A stretch of DNA of 64,000 nucleotides, taken from positions 62,001 through 126,000 of the forward strand of contig BMSM01000014.1 of the NCBI GenBank assembly GCA_014649155.1, written 5' to 3'. Shown here in pieces: positions 17,155 to 26,580 of this stretch. The translations under genes were made by a program, and so were the position numbers. The notes beneath the pieces were generated by a model. The model did no database searches and was not told the DNA's origin. It worked only from the letters and a program-made list of their open reading frames with translations. The stretch's first letter is position 1. Every line of letters starts with the position of its first letter. The DNA comes from Streptomyces griseoviridis. Its GTDB lineage: Bacteria; Actinomycetota; Actinomycetes; Streptomycetales; Streptomycetaceae.

Positions 17155-19314
17155 ATGGACAATCCGCAGCTCCGTGCCGAAGCCGACGCCGTCCTCGCCG
17201 AGCTGGTCGGCAGCCCCGGTGGCGCCGCGCGGCTCAGAGAGGACCAGTGGCAGGCGGTGTCGGCCCTGGTGGAGGAGCACCGGCGCGCGCTGGTGGTGCA
17301 GCGGACCGGCTGGGGGAAGTCGGCGGTGTACTTCGTGGCCACCGCCCTGCTGCGCAGGCGGGGCGCCGGCCCGACCGTGATCGTCTCGCCGCTGCTCGCG
17401 CTGATGCGCAACCAGGTCGAGGCGGCGGAGCGGGCCGGGATCAGGGCGCGCACGATCAACTCGGCCAATCCGGAGGAGTGGGAAGCGGTCTACGGGGAGG
17501 TGGAGCGAGGGGAGACCGACGTGCTGCTCGTCAGCCCCGAACGCCTGAACTCCGTGGACTTCCGTGATCAGGTACTGCCCGAGCTGGCGGCCACCACCGG
17601 CCTGCTCGTGGTCGACGAGGCGCACTGCATCTCCGACTGGGGCCATGACTTCCGGCCCGACTACCGCCGGCTGCGCACCATGCTGGCGGAGCTGCCGCAG
17701 GGTGTCCCGGTGCTGGCCACGACGGCGACCGCGAACGCGCGGGTGACCGCCGACGTGGCCGAGCAGCTGGGCACGGGGAGCGGCGACGCCCTGGTCCTGC
17801 GCGGACCGCTCGACCGCGAGAGCCTGCGGCTGGGCGTGCTGGAACTGCCGGACGCGGCGCACCGGCTGGCGTGGCTGGGGGAGCGGCTCGGGGACCTGCC
17901 GGGTTCCGGGATCGTCTACACGCTGACGGTGGCGGCGGCGGAGGAGGTCGCGGCGTTCCTGCGACAGCGCGGGCACGCGGTGGCTTCCTACACGGGGAAG
18001 ACGGAGAACGCCGACCGGTTGCAGGCGGAGGAGGACCTGCTGGCCAACCGCGTGAAGGCCCTGGTCGCCACGTCCGCGCTCGGGATGGGCTTCGACAAGC
18101 CCGACCTGGGCTTCGTGGTCCACCTGGGGTCGCCCTCGTCGCCGATCGCGTACTACCAGCAGGTCGGGCGAGCGGGGCGGGGAGTCGACCACGCGGACGT
18201 ACTGCTGCTGCCGGGGCGGGAGGACGAGGCGATCTGGGCGTACTTCGCGTCGGTGGGCTTCCCGCCGGAGGAACAGGTGCGGCGCACGCTGGCGGTGCTG
18301 CGCGAGGCGGGTCGCCCGCTGTCGCTGCCGGCACTGGAGCCGCTGGTGGATCTGCGGCGCTCCCGGCTGGAGACGATGCTCAAGGTCCTGGACGTGGACG
18401 GGGCGGTCAAGCGCGTCAAGGGCGGCTGGACGGCGACCGGGCAGCCGTGGACGTACGACGCGGAGCGGTACGCGTGGGTCGCGCGGCAGCGCGCGGCGGA
18501 GCAGCAGGCCATGCGGGACTACGTGGCGGGCACGGGGTGCCGGATGGAGTTCCTCCAGCGGCAGCTCGACGACGAGAAGGCGGCTCCCTGCGGCCGCTGC
18601 GACAACTGCGCCGGACCCTGGATCGACCCCGGCGTCTCCGCCGGTGCCCTCGCGGCGGCCACGGGGGAACTGGACCGCCCCGGTGTCGAGCTCGAACCCC
18701 GCAAGATGTGGCCGACGGGGCTGGCCGCGGTGGGCCTGGACCTCAAGGGCCGTATCCCCGCGGGGCAGCAGGCGTCGACCGGCCGCGCGCTGGGCAGGCT
18801 GTCGGACATCGGCTGGGGCAACCGGCTGCGGCCGATCCTGGCCGCGCAGGCGCCGGACGGGCCGGTCCCGGACGACGTGCTGGCCGCCGTCGTGACCGTG
18901 CTGGCGGACTGGGCACGGTCGCCGGGCGGCTGGGCCGAGGGCTCTCCCGGCCGGGTGCCACGGCCCGTGGGTGTCGTCGCCGTGCCCTCCCGCTCCCGGC
19001 CCCGCCTGGTCGCCTCCCTGGCCGAAGGGGTAGCCCGGGTCGGCAGGCTCCCGCTGCTGGGCAGCCTGGCCCGCACCGAGCACGCCGACGAGCACGCCGC
19101 GCACCGGAGCAACTCCGCCCAGCGGCTGCGCGCCCTGGCCGCCTCGTTCACCGTGCCCGAGGGACTCGCCGCCGCCCTGGCCGCCACGCCCGGTCCGGTC
19201 CTGCTGGTCGACGACTACAGCGACACGGGCTGGACGCTGGCCGTCGGCGCGCGCCTCCTGCGCCAGGCCGGGGCCGGGGACGTGCTCCCCCTCGTCCTGG
19301 CCCTGGCCGGATAG
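17155..19314 (+). CDS. RecQ-type DNA helicase with C-terminal phosphoribosyltransferase-like domain
   Basis: A 719-residue protein. Residues 1-330 are a RecQ helicase core: RTGWGKSA (Walker A), SPLLALMRNQ, VDEAHCISDWGHDFRPDYRRL (Walker B plus the RecQ aromatic loop), TATANARV, then TSALGMGFDKPD and QQVGRAGRG. A zinc knuckle CGRCDNC follows near residue 480. In place of an HRDC domain, the last 110 residues end in VLLVDDYSDTGWTLAVGARLL, the PRPP-binding loop signature of type I phosphoribosyltransferases (ComF-like). It should unwind forks and recombination intermediates; the role of the tail is unknown. ATG 17155 is the best-placed start. Confidence 0.88.
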   Translation: MDNPQLRAEADAVLAELVGSPGGAARLREDQWQAVSALVEEHRRALVVQRTGWGKSAVYFVATALLRRRGAGPTVIVSPLLALMRNQVEAAERAGIRARTINSANPEEWEAVYGEVERGETDVLLVSPERLNSVDFRDQVLPELAATTGLLVVDEAHCISDWGHDFRPDYRRLRTMLAELPQGVPVLATTATANARVTADVAEQLGTGSGDALVLRGPLDRESLRLGVLELPDAAHRLAWLGERLGDLPGSGIVYTLTVAAAEEVAAFLRQRGHAVASYTGKTENADRLQAEEDLLANRVKALVATSALGMGFDKPDLGFVVHLGSPSSPIAYYQQVGRAGRGVDHADVLLLPGREDEAIWAYFASVGFPPEEQVRRTLAVLREAGRPLSLPALEPLVDLRRSRLETMLKVLDVDGAVKRVKGGWTATGQPWTYDAERYAWVARQRAAEQQAMRDYVAGTGCRMEFLQRQLDDEKAAPCGRCDNCAGPWIDPGVSAGALAAATGELDRPGVELEPRKMWPTGLAAVGLDLKGRIPAGQQASTGRALGRLSDIGWGNRLRPILAAQAPDGPVPDDVLAAVVTVLADWARSPGGWAEGSPGRVPRPVGVVAVPSRSRPRLVASLAEGVARVGRLPLLGSLARTEHADEHAAHRSNSAQRLRALAASFTVPEGLAAALAATPGPVLLVDDYSDTGWTLAVGARLLRQAGAGDVLPLVLALAG

Positions 19315-19472
19315 GCCGTCATCGCCCCTGCCGGGGAGGCCGTACGCCTTCGTCCACACGGCTCGGCGAGCTGATGCCGCGCCCCTGGGGGGGCGGTGCG
19401 GCCCGGCGCCGGGCCGCGACGACACGACGGCGACGGCCTCGCGCGAGCGGTCCCGGCAGGGTGCCCCCTTCC

Positions 19473-19506
19473 TATGATCTCCTCCGGGATGTACGTTCGT
19501 ACGTAC
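19473..19506 (+). promoter_or_regulatory. Promoter and operator-like dyad before the MFS gene
   Basis: A canonical TATGAT -10 box is at 19473-19478. Where transcription should start, 19491-19502 reads GTACG-TT-CGTAC, extended by another GTAC to 19506. This is a likely repressor site for the gene at 19559; no linked regulator is present. Confidence 0.5.
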
Positions 19507-19558
19507 TCGCCCGGGTGACCCGCATCCGTGGTCGTCTCACGTCTGGATCGAACCCGTA

Positions 19559-20797
19559 GTGACAGACCTGGCCACGCGTCGCCGCCGCACCGCGCTGTTC
19601 CTCTTCTTCCTCATGCCCGGCCTGTCGATCTCCTCATGGGTGACGCGCACACCCGACATCAGGGACCGGCTCGGCGCCTCCACCGCGGAGATGGGGATCG
19701 TCCTGTTCGGTCTCTCCGTCGGCTCCATGCTCGGCGTCCTCGGCTCCGGCGCGCTGGTGGCCAGGTTCGGGACCCGGCCCGTGATGGGAGGGGGAACCGC
19801 CCTCGTCATCCTCGGCATGGGGGTGATCGGCGGGGGAACGCTGTGGTCGTCCGCGCCGGCCGTCGCGGCAGGGCTTTTCCTGTTCGGCGCGGGCATGGGC
19901 GGCAGCGAGGTGGCGGTCAACATCGACGGCGCCGAGGTCGAGCGGATCACCGGCCGTACGGTCCTGCCCACGCTGCACGGTTTCTTCAGCCTCGGAACCG
20001 TCGTGGGCGCCTCGATCGGCATCCTGTGCACCGCCGTCGGCTTCCCCGCGCACTGGCACCTGGCGGCCGTCGCCGCCGTGACCGTCGCCGTCTTCGCCCA
20101 CGCCCTGCGGGCCATCCCGCACGGCGTGGGCCGGGCACCCGCCGGCGGACGCGCCGGCGGTCGGGGCAGGTCCCGCCGGCCCGCGGCCTGGAAGGACCGG
20201 CGTCTGCTGCTGATCGGCGGCATCGTGCTCACCATGGCCTTGGCGGAGGGGGCGGCCAACGACTGGCTGCCGCTGCTCATGGTCGACGGGCACGGCATGG
20301 ACCCGGCCCTGGGGTCCGCCGTCTACGCGGGATTCGCCGCCGCGATGACGATCGGCCGCTTCGGCGGCGGACTCTTCATCGACCGCTTCGGCCGTGCGCC
20401 CGTCGTCCGTGCCAGCGCGGTCTCCGCCGCCCTGGGCCTCGCCGTGGTCGTCTTCTCCGACAACGCCGTCCTCGCCGGTGTGGCCGTGCTCCTGTGGGGT
20501 CTGGGCGCCTCGCTCGGTTTCCCCTTGGCCCTCTCCGCGGCCGGGGACTCCGGCCCGGACTCGGCCGCCCGTGTCAGCCTCGTGGCGATGATCGGCTACG
20601 TCGCCTTCCTCGTGGGACCCCCGGGGCTGGGGTTCCTCGGTGACCACTACGGCCTGCGTACCGCGATGACCGTCGTGCTCGCCTTCGTGGCCGTGGCGGT
20701 CTTCCTGGCGCCCGCCGTCGGCACCCGCCGCGAGACACGCGCGGCTTCCGCCCCGGACGCCGCCTCTCCCACGGCGTGCGAGCACCCCAGCCGTTGA
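19559..20797 (+). CDS. MFS transporter
   Basis: A 412-residue major facilitator with 12 predicted spans split by a basic loop (GGRAGGRGRSRRPAAWKDRR) near residue 210. SWVTRTPDIRDRLGAS and VNIDGAEVER resemble the FucP/YfkL-like sugar or drug:proton group found in actinobacteria, but the substrate cannot be read. It starts at GTG 19559 without a strong ribosome site. It seems to be transcribed alone from the promoter at 19473. Confidence 0.82.
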   Translation: MTDLATRRRRTALFLFFLMPGLSISSWVTRTPDIRDRLGASTAEMGIVLFGLSVGSMLGVLGSGALVARFGTRPVMGGGTALVILGMGVIGGGTLWSSAPAVAAGLFLFGAGMGGSEVAVNIDGAEVERITGRTVLPTLHGFFSLGTVVGASIGILCTAVGFPAHWHLAAVAAVTVAVFAHALRAIPHGVGRAPAGGRAGGRGRSRRPAAWKDRRLLLIGGIVLTMALAEGAANDWLPLLMVDGHGMDPALGSAVYAGFAAAMTIGRFGGGLFIDRFGRAPVVRASAVSAALGLAVVVFSDNAVLAGVAVLLWGLGASLGFPLALSAAGDSGPDSAARVSLVAMIGYVAFLVGPPGLGFLGDHYGLRTAMTVVLAFVAVAVFLAPAVGTRRETRAASAPDAASPTACEHPSR

Positions 20798-21030
20798 GGG
20801 CACTGCCGCCTCCCGGCGTCCGTGCCCTTGGGCGGACACCGGCCCGTGGTTCCGGAGCGGTCGCGGGTACCGGTACGCCCTTGCTCGTCTCCATGCGGTG
20901 ACGGGACGGGCGGCTGCCCGCGGGAGCGACCGAGCGCCGCCGGCAGCGCGCTTCCCGTTGATGGCATGTCCGCGATGTGAGTTATCCACAGGGCTGAGCG
21001 GAGTCCTGCGTTCCGCGAGATCGTCGGGCC

Positions 21031-22659
21031 ATGACGAACCACAACGGACCGACCGGCCCCTCCGAGAACGGCGACATCAGCGGCCGGGAGCGGTCAGACC
21101 ACAGCGTCCCGCAGCCGCACGACGACGCGTCCCCGATCACCTTGCGCACCCCGGCCGAGTTGGCCGACGCGCTGCCGTACCTCCTCGGTTACCGACCCGA
21201 GGACAGCATCGTCCTGGTCGCCCTGACCGAGCGGGACGGGCGGGGCCGGTTCGGCGGCCGGGCGCGGCTGGGCATCCCCCCGCACGAGGACGACTGGGGC
21301 GCGGCGGCCAGGCAACTCGTCCACGGCCTCGTGACCGGCAGTACGCGCAGGGGTGCCCGCCCCGGACAGATGGTGGTCTACCTCTGCCAGGAACCCGGCG
21401 ACGGAGAGACCGGCCGGCAGGTGATGAACAGGCTGCGCGCTCTGGCCCAGCGGGTGCGGGTCGAATGCGGCGCTCTCGACGTGCCCGTGGTCGAGGCCCT
21501 GTGCATCTCGGACGGACGGTTCTGGTCGTACTGCTGCGACCAGCCCTGCTGCCCGGCCGAGGGCACGCCGATGGGCCTGCCCGGCACATCCGTGCTGGCC
21601 GCCGCGGCCACCTACGCTGGCATCCAGGTACGGGGCACCCTGCGCGACCTGCACGCCAGGCTGCGTCCCACGGAGGGCTCCACCGCCCGCGCGCAGGAGG
21701 CCGCGCTCGACGCGGCCAGCATGACCCTGGTCTCCCGCATCCTCCACGACGGCAGCCGCGCGGAGGTCGCCGAGGAGACGCTCGGACTGGCGGAGCGGAT
21801 CATGGAGCGGCTGGCGGGCGCCCCGACGGTGACCGGTGTGGTCCGGGCCGACCTGCGCGACGACGAACTGCTGGCCCCTGACGAGGCCGCCCGGCTGATC
21901 CTCGGACTGCAGGACCGGACGACCCGCGACCGCGCGGCCGAGTGGATGGAAGGCGACGCGGCACCTCGGGCGCTGCGGCTGTGGCGTGCCCTGGCCCGCC
22001 GCTGCACCGGCTCCTACGGCGAGTACGCCGCCGCGCCCCTCACCCTGGCCGGCTGGGTCGCCTGGTCCACCGGCGATGAACTGGAGGCGCGAGAAGCGCT
22101 GGCCATGGCCCTGGCCGCGGACCCCGACTACCTCTTCGCCCGACTCCTCCACCAGGCCTGCAACGAAGGCCTCGACCCGGAGACGATCCGCACCTGCCTG
22201 CGCGGTGAACGCACGGGCCGTCAGCCCTCGGGGACGACCGGGACGCCGACCGGAGAGGACGCCGGACAAGGGAGCGACCGCACTCCGGTACGACGGGAAG
22301 CGGGGACCGGCCCGGCCGGACACGAGGCCGCCGCCGACGAAACCCACAGTCGCGCGCCGGACCCGCTGCCGGACGAGTCCTCCTCCGTCTCCGTGACGTC
22401 GACGACGGCCCGCCGGCCGACGCCCGCCTGTACCACCGGCACGCTGAGCGGCACCCGCCGCCGTCCGCGTACGCGAGGCCGGGAGGCGGGCGCCGCCCGG
22501 ACGCGTCCCCGCACCCCCGGGGCCGGTACACGTCCGGCCCCTGCCTCGTCGGACCGCACGCGGCGCTCACACCTCGGCCGGCGGGAGACGGGCACCGGGC
22601 CGGACCTTCGGACGGGGGAGCGGGACAGCGGAGGGGGAGAGGCCGCGAATGCGGAGTAG
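21031..22659 (+). CDS. DUF4192 domain protein
   Basis: A 542-residue protein. Residues 35-370 match the actinobacterial DUF4192 pattern: ITLRTPAELADALPYLLGYRPEDSIVLVAL at the start, SDGRFWSYCC with a cysteine cluster (YCCDQPCC) in the middle, and WVAWSTGDELEAREALAMALAADPDY at the end. The remaining 150 or so residues are a Thr/Arg/Gly-rich low-complexity tail that looks disordered and is longer than I expect. Its biochemical role is not known to me. ATG 21031 has no strong ribosome site; the upstream gap is 233 bp. Confidence 0.8.
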   Translation: MTNHNGPTGPSENGDISGRERSDHSVPQPHDDASPITLRTPAELADALPYLLGYRPEDSIVLVALTERDGRGRFGGRARLGIPPHEDDWGAAARQLVHGLVTGSTRRGARPGQMVVYLCQEPGDGETGRQVMNRLRALAQRVRVECGALDVPVVEALCISDGRFWSYCCDQPCCPAEGTPMGLPGTSVLAAAATYAGIQVRGTLRDLHARLRPTEGSTARAQEAALDAASMTLVSRILHDGSRAEVAEETLGLAERIMERLAGAPTVTGVVRADLRDDELLAPDEAARLILGLQDRTTRDRAAEWMEGDAAPRALRLWRALARRCTGSYGEYAAAPLTLAGWVAWSTGDELEAREALAMALAADPDYLFARLLHQACNEGLDPETIRTCLRGERTGRQPSGTTGTPTGEDAGQGSDRTPVRREAGTGPAGHEAAADETHSRAPDPLPDESSSVSVTSTTARRPTPACTTGTLSGTRRRPRTRGREAGAARTRPRTPGAGTRPAPASSDRTRRSHLGRRETGTGPDLRTGERDSGGGEAANAE

Positions 22660-22948
22660 CCGGTGCGTGGAACTCCTTCCCGCCAGGCGCGGAGCGGGGG
22701 CGGTGGGCGCGGGTCGGCGCGTCGGCGAGCCCGTCCGAGGGAGGGCCTCGTCGATGACCCGGCTGAGAGGAGCCGCTGTCCGCTTGGCCGTGTGGAGCCG
22801 TGAGCGTGACCCGGAGGAGGCCGGTTCCGTTCACTCATGTGGCGGCACACCGGGGCGGGCCACGGGGCCATCGGTCCAGGGCCCCGACCGGTTCCGCAGA
22901 CGGCACCGTTCCCGCCCGAGCCCTGTCGAGCGCAGAGGAAGTCCCCGT

Positions 22949-25417
22949 ATGCATGAGCCGACTCCGCCCGTCGAGGCCGACGCCACCGGTCCGGCTCCTG
23001 GCGGTACCGGGGCGCCTCACGGGCGTGAACCGGTGAGGTCCCCCGGAGGGACTGGGCGGGGGGAGGAGCGGGATGCCGGACGACCGGGGTGTGCGGGGGA
23101 GCGGGACATCCGGCGACCGGGGCGAGTGGAGGAGCGGGGGGCCGGACGACCGAAGCCGGTCGAGAAGAGCGAAGACGACGTGCCGACGAGCGGTTCCGAA
23201 GCCACCCCGGCCGTCCCGACTCCCCCTCCTGCGCCGGCCCGCTCCGCTGCCGCCCCCAACTCCTCTCCCACGCCGGCCCGCTCCGCTGCCGCCCCCAACT
23301 CCTCTCCCACGCCGACCAGCCACCCTCCCCTTCCCCTGCCGCCTCCCACGCCGGCCCGCCCGGACGGCCGGACGCCACCGCGGGCAGACGCACGGATGCT
23401 CCCGGGGGAGCGGCCGCACAGCCGGCCGGCCGCTCGCGGAGGCGCCGTGCCGAGGGGCGGACGACCTTCCGGTGCCCTGCCGCCCGCCCACGACGTCATG
23501 ATCTGCGTCGCGCTGCCGGGCCTGGCCGTATCCGGTGATCAAGGCCAGTTGACCGGCCGTGGGCTGGAGGGGTTCTACCGGAACGGCAGACGGCTGCTCT
23601 CCCGAAGCCGGCTCCTCGTGGCGGGGCGCGAACCGGTCGCCGTGCAGGCGCGCATGACCGCCGCCGACCGTGCCCGCTTCGTCGGGACGGTCGGTGTCTC
23701 CTCGCCGCCCACACCCGACCCGGACGTCGTCGTCGAACGGACCCGGCACGCGGACGGCACGGAGCGGATCACCTTGCGCAACACGGCCACCCGCCCCTTG
23801 CGCCTCCCCGTCGAGCTGTCCCTCGGCACGGACCTGGCCGACCTCGGGACCATCGCGGCGGGCGCCGCAGGGCCGGACCTGCCCGCCACCGTGCACGACT
23901 CGGGCCTGCGCTGGAGATGCCCCGCCGGGACGTCCTCCGTCACGGCCGACCCGCCACCCGCCGACGCGCTCGCCTCGGCGGGAGTGCTGCGCTGGGAGTT
24001 CGACCTCCCGCCGGGCGGCAACGCGAGCCTGGAGCTCAAGGTGCGGGCGGATGGCGCGAACCCGGTCCGGGCGGCCGGTCACCTCGCGACCGGTCCGCTC
24101 GCCTCCGCCACCGCGCGAGGCGACGACCCGCAGGTGGCCGCGTTCCTCCGGACGAGCGTCGCCGACCTCCGCGCCCTCCTGCTGCGCGACCGGACCCGCC
24201 CCGCCGACCTGTATCCGGCGGCCGGAGCACCCTGGCGCTGCGGCCTCGCCCCGGCCGAGGCACTCGCGGCGGCCCGGATGGCGCTCCCCCTCGGCACCCG
24301 GCTCGCGGCAGGGACGCTGCGTGTCCTCGCCCGCACCCAGATCCCCGCCGCCACACCGCGCTCCGGCATGATCCCCGGACCCCGACGCGACGCCGGCCCG
24401 CATCTGCCGGCGGTGTGCACCGGCACCGAGGCCACCCTGCTCTTCCCCGTGCTCCTCGCGGAGGCCCGTCGCTGGGGCCTCCCCGAAGCGGAGACGGACG
24501 AGCTGCTGCCGGCGGCCGAGCACTGCCTGACCTGGCTGCGGAACACCGTAGGAGACGGCACCTACGTCCCCTCCCCCCAGCCCGGCGGACCGGTCCGCTG
24601 CGAGACCCAGGCCCACGCCCACCGGGCGGCCCTGCTCGGCGCCGACCTGCTGGACGCCTGCGGCAGACCGGGCGGCACCGGACTGCGGCAGTGGGCGGAG
24701 GACCTGCGCGGCGCGTTCCGCCGGGACTTCTGGATCGAGGACCCCGGCGGCGGCCGGCCCGTGGCGGCCCGCATGCCCGACGGCCGCCCCGTACGGCACC
24801 TCGGTTCAGGCGCCGCGCACCTCCTCGACACCGGGCTGCTGGGCGGAGGCGTCCACGCACCGGGCCTGCTGGACGGGGCCCGGACCGGTCAGCTCGCCCG
24901 GCTGCTGGGCAGCCCCGCCATGGACTCCGGCTGGGGACTGCGCGGACTCGGCACCAAGGAGGCGGGGTACAACCCGTTCGGTCACCGCGCCGGCGCCGTC
25001 CGGGTCCATGAGACGGCGGTCGCGGTGGCGGGCCTGGCCGCCGCAGGGCATGAGAAGGAGGCCGGTGCGCTGCTGCGCGGGGTGCTGTCCGCAGCCGCCG
25101 CCTTCGGCCACCGGCTGCCCGAGATGTACGCGGGGGAGCAGCGCACGGAGGGAGGCGTTCCCGTACCGCACCCGGCGGCCTGCCGCCCGGCCGCCACGGC
25201 GGCGGCAGCGGGCGTCGCGCTGCTCACCACGCTCGTGGGCATCCGCCCCGACGTGCCCGCCGGGACGGTCGCCCTGCATCCCCTGCGCGGGGCGCCCCTG
25301 GGGGAGATCGGCCTGTCCGGGCTCCGGGTCGCCGGGGCACCCTTCTCCGTGCGGGTCGGCAGACTGGGCCTGGCCATGGTCGAGGAGGCGGCTGAAGGGC
25401 TGCAACTGGGGGTGTGA
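22949..25417 (+). CDS. Glycogen-debranching-type protein (GDE N-terminal and six-hairpin domains)
   Basis: An 822-residue protein. Residues 1-165 are Pro/Arg-rich and disordered, with a tandem 13-residue repeat. Residues about 180-360 fit the beta-sandwich N-terminal domain of bacterial glycogen debranching enzymes (LTGRGLEGFYRNGRRLLSRSRLLVAGREPV, split). Residues 400-820 fit an alpha/alpha toroid (GMIPGPRRDAGPHLPAVCTGTEATLLFPVL; MDSGWGLRGLGTKEAGYNPFGHRAGAVRVHETA). A role in alpha-glucan or trehalose-type sugar handling is likely but unproven. ATG 22949 follows AGAGGAAG at about 22934. It overlaps nothing and precedes the Nudix gene by 131 bp. Confidence 0.75.
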   Translation: MHEPTPPVEADATGPAPGGTGAPHGREPVRSPGGTGRGEERDAGRPGCAGERDIRRPGRVEERGAGRPKPVEKSEDDVPTSGSEATPAVPTPPPAPARSAAAPNSSPTPARSAAAPNSSPTPTSHPPLPLPPPTPARPDGRTPPRADARMLPGERPHSRPAARGGAVPRGGRPSGALPPAHDVMICVALPGLAVSGDQGQLTGRGLEGFYRNGRRLLSRSRLLVAGREPVAVQARMTAADRARFVGTVGVSSPPTPDPDVVVERTRHADGTERITLRNTATRPLRLPVELSLGTDLADLGTIAAGAAGPDLPATVHDSGLRWRCPAGTSSVTADPPPADALASAGVLRWEFDLPPGGNASLELKVRADGANPVRAAGHLATGPLASATARGDDPQVAAFLRTSVADLRALLLRDRTRPADLYPAAGAPWRCGLAPAEALAAARMALPLGTRLAAGTLRVLARTQIPAATPRSGMIPGPRRDAGPHLPAVCTGTEATLLFPVLLAEARRWGLPEAETDELLPAAEHCLTWLRNTVGDGTYVPSPQPGGPVRCETQAHAHRAALLGADLLDACGRPGGTGLRQWAEDLRGAFRRDFWIEDPGGGRPVAARMPDGRPVRHLGSGAAHLLDTGLLGGGVHAPGLLDGARTGQLARLLGSPAMDSGWGLRGLGTKEAGYNPFGHRAGAVRVHETAVAVAGLAAAGHEKEAGALLRGVLSAAAAFGHRLPEMYAGEQRTEGGVPVPHPAACRPAATAAAAGVALLTTLVGIRPDVPAGTVALHPLRGAPLGEIGLSGLRVAGAPFSVRVGRLGLAMVEEAAEGLQLGV
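23232..23309 (+). repeat. Two tandem 39-bp repeats inside the debranching-like gene
   Basis: The units 23232-23270 and 23271-23309 are identical in sequence and keep the reading frame. They encode two copies of a Pro/Ser/Ala segment (ARSAAAPNSSPTP). A recent slippage duplication in a disordered linker. Confidence 0.85.
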
Positions 25418-25516
25418 CCGGGTACGAGACCGGACGGTACGACCACCGGGAGCGCAAGGTGGGCCCGATCCCGTACGCTGCTGGACCAGCGGACGGTACA
25501 AGCGGTGAACAACGTG

Positions 25517-25542
25517 TTTATCGTCAGGAAGACGACTATGAT
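25517..25542 (+). promoter_or_regulatory. Promoter and dyad of the Nudix regulator
   Basis: The -10 box is TATGAT at 25537-25542. The dyad CGTC-AGGAA-GACG at 25523-25535 lies between the -35 and -10 positions, as expected of a repressor site. Confidence 0.5.
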
Positions 25543-25548
25543 CGCGTC

Positions 25549-26307
25549 ATGCCCTACGACCCGTCAGACTTCCCGCCCTTCGCCGTCACAGTGGACCTGG
25601 TCGTACTGACCGTGCGTCGCCACTCCCTGTGCTCGCTGGCGGTACGCAGGGGCGAATCACCGTTCAAGGGGCGCTGGGCGCTGCCCGGCGGTTTCGTCCG
25701 GCCGGACGAGGACCTGGCGCAGGCGGCGGCGCGCGAACTGGCGGAGGAGACCGGACTGTGCGTCCACGACCCCGCCGCCCCCGCCCAGGACAACGGCGCC
25801 CACCTGGAACAGTTGGCGACGTACGGCGACCCCGGGCGCGACCCCCGGATGCGGGTGGTGAGCGTCGCCCACCTCGCCCTCGCGCCCGACCTGCCCGCAC
25901 CCCGGGCGGGCGGCGACGCCAGCAACGCCCGCTGGGCGCCGGTCGAGGAACTGCTGGGGCAGAACGGCTACGGCCGCGAGGGCGAGCCCGTCGCCCCACT
26001 GGCCTTCGACCACGCCCAGATCCTGGCCGACGGGGTGGAGCGGGCCCGCTCCAAGATCGAGTACTCGTCACTGGCCACGGCGTTCTGCCCGCCCGAGTTC
26101 ACGGTCGGCGAGCTGCGCCGCGTCTACGAGGCGGTCTGGGGAGTGGCCCTGGACCCGCGCAACTTCCACCGCAAGGTCACCGGCACCCCGGGCTTCCTCG
26201 TCCCCACGGGCGGCACGACCACCCGCCAGGGCGGCCGCCCGGCCCAGCTCTTCCGGGCCGGCGGCGCGACACTGCTCAACCCGCCCATGCTCCGGCCCGA
26301 GGTGTGA
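25549..26307 (+). CDS. Nudix hydrolase-winged helix protein (NrtR-like)
   Basis: A 252-residue protein. Residues 48-70 form an intact Nudix box (G-x5-E-x7-RELAEETGL). The C-terminal 90 residues (SLATAFCPPEFTVGELRRVYEAVWG, then LDPRNFHRKVTG) match the winged-helix domain of NrtR-type regulators, which use an ADP-ribose-binding Nudix domain to control NAD metabolism genes. It may therefore be an enzyme, a repressor or both. TATGAT (25537-25542) lies 6 nt before the ATG, so it is probably leaderless; a CGTC-N5-GACG dyad just upstream could be its own operator. No NAD biosynthesis gene is adjacent. Confidence 0.8.
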   Translation: MPYDPSDFPPFAVTVDLVVLTVRRHSLCSLAVRRGESPFKGRWALPGGFVRPDEDLAQAAARELAEETGLCVHDPAAPAQDNGAHLEQLATYGDPGRDPRMRVVSVAHLALAPDLPAPRAGGDASNARWAPVEELLGQNGYGREGEPVAPLAFDHAQILADGVERARSKIEYSSLATAFCPPEFTVGELRRVYEAVWGVALDPRNFHRKVTGTPGFLVPTGGTTTRQGGRPAQLFRAGGATLLNPPMLRPEV

Positions 26308-26349
26308 CGGCCCGGAGGTGAGCGGAGACAGCGCGCTCGCCCGGCCGCC

Positions 26350-26390
26350 GTACGGTGATCGCCCGTACGGTGATCGCCCGTACGGTGATC
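26350..26390. repeat. 15-bp direct repeat, 2.7 copies
   Basis: Three head-to-tail copies of GTACGGTGATCGCCC, the last one ending after 11 bases. It lies just after the Nudix gene and directly next to the 8-bp array. Confidence 0.9.
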
Positions 26391-26391
26391 C

Positions 26392-26511
26392 TTGAGCCGT
26401 TGAGCCGTTGAGCCGTTGAGCCGTTGAGCCGTTGAGCCGTTGAGCCGTCGAGCCGTCGAGCCGTCGAGCCGTCGAGCCGTCGAGCCGTCGAGCCGTCGAG
26501 CCGTCGAGCCG
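26392..26511. repeat. 8-bp tandem array, 15 copies
   Basis: Seven units of TTGAGCCG (26392-26447) followed without interruption by eight of TCGAGCCG (26448-26511). The array is 120 bp, exactly in register, and has no spacers. All possible reading frames are open, but only because the period is not a multiple of three; it is not a gene. It ends 57 bp before the -10 box of the ABC gene. Confidence 0.97.
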
Positions 26512-26580
26512 GGCGGCCGGTGCTGGGGGCGGGCCGTGCGATGCCCGAAAAACCGGACATACCGCGCTATCTTGCTGCGG

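Noticed and set aside
15898..19425. 1175-residue minus-strand frame opposite recQ
   Set aside because: Open only because of high third-position GC; it crosses the intergenic region and two genes on the other side.
26392..26511. CRISPR array
   Set aside because: Units are 8 bp and directly adjacent, with no spacers and no cas genes nearby.
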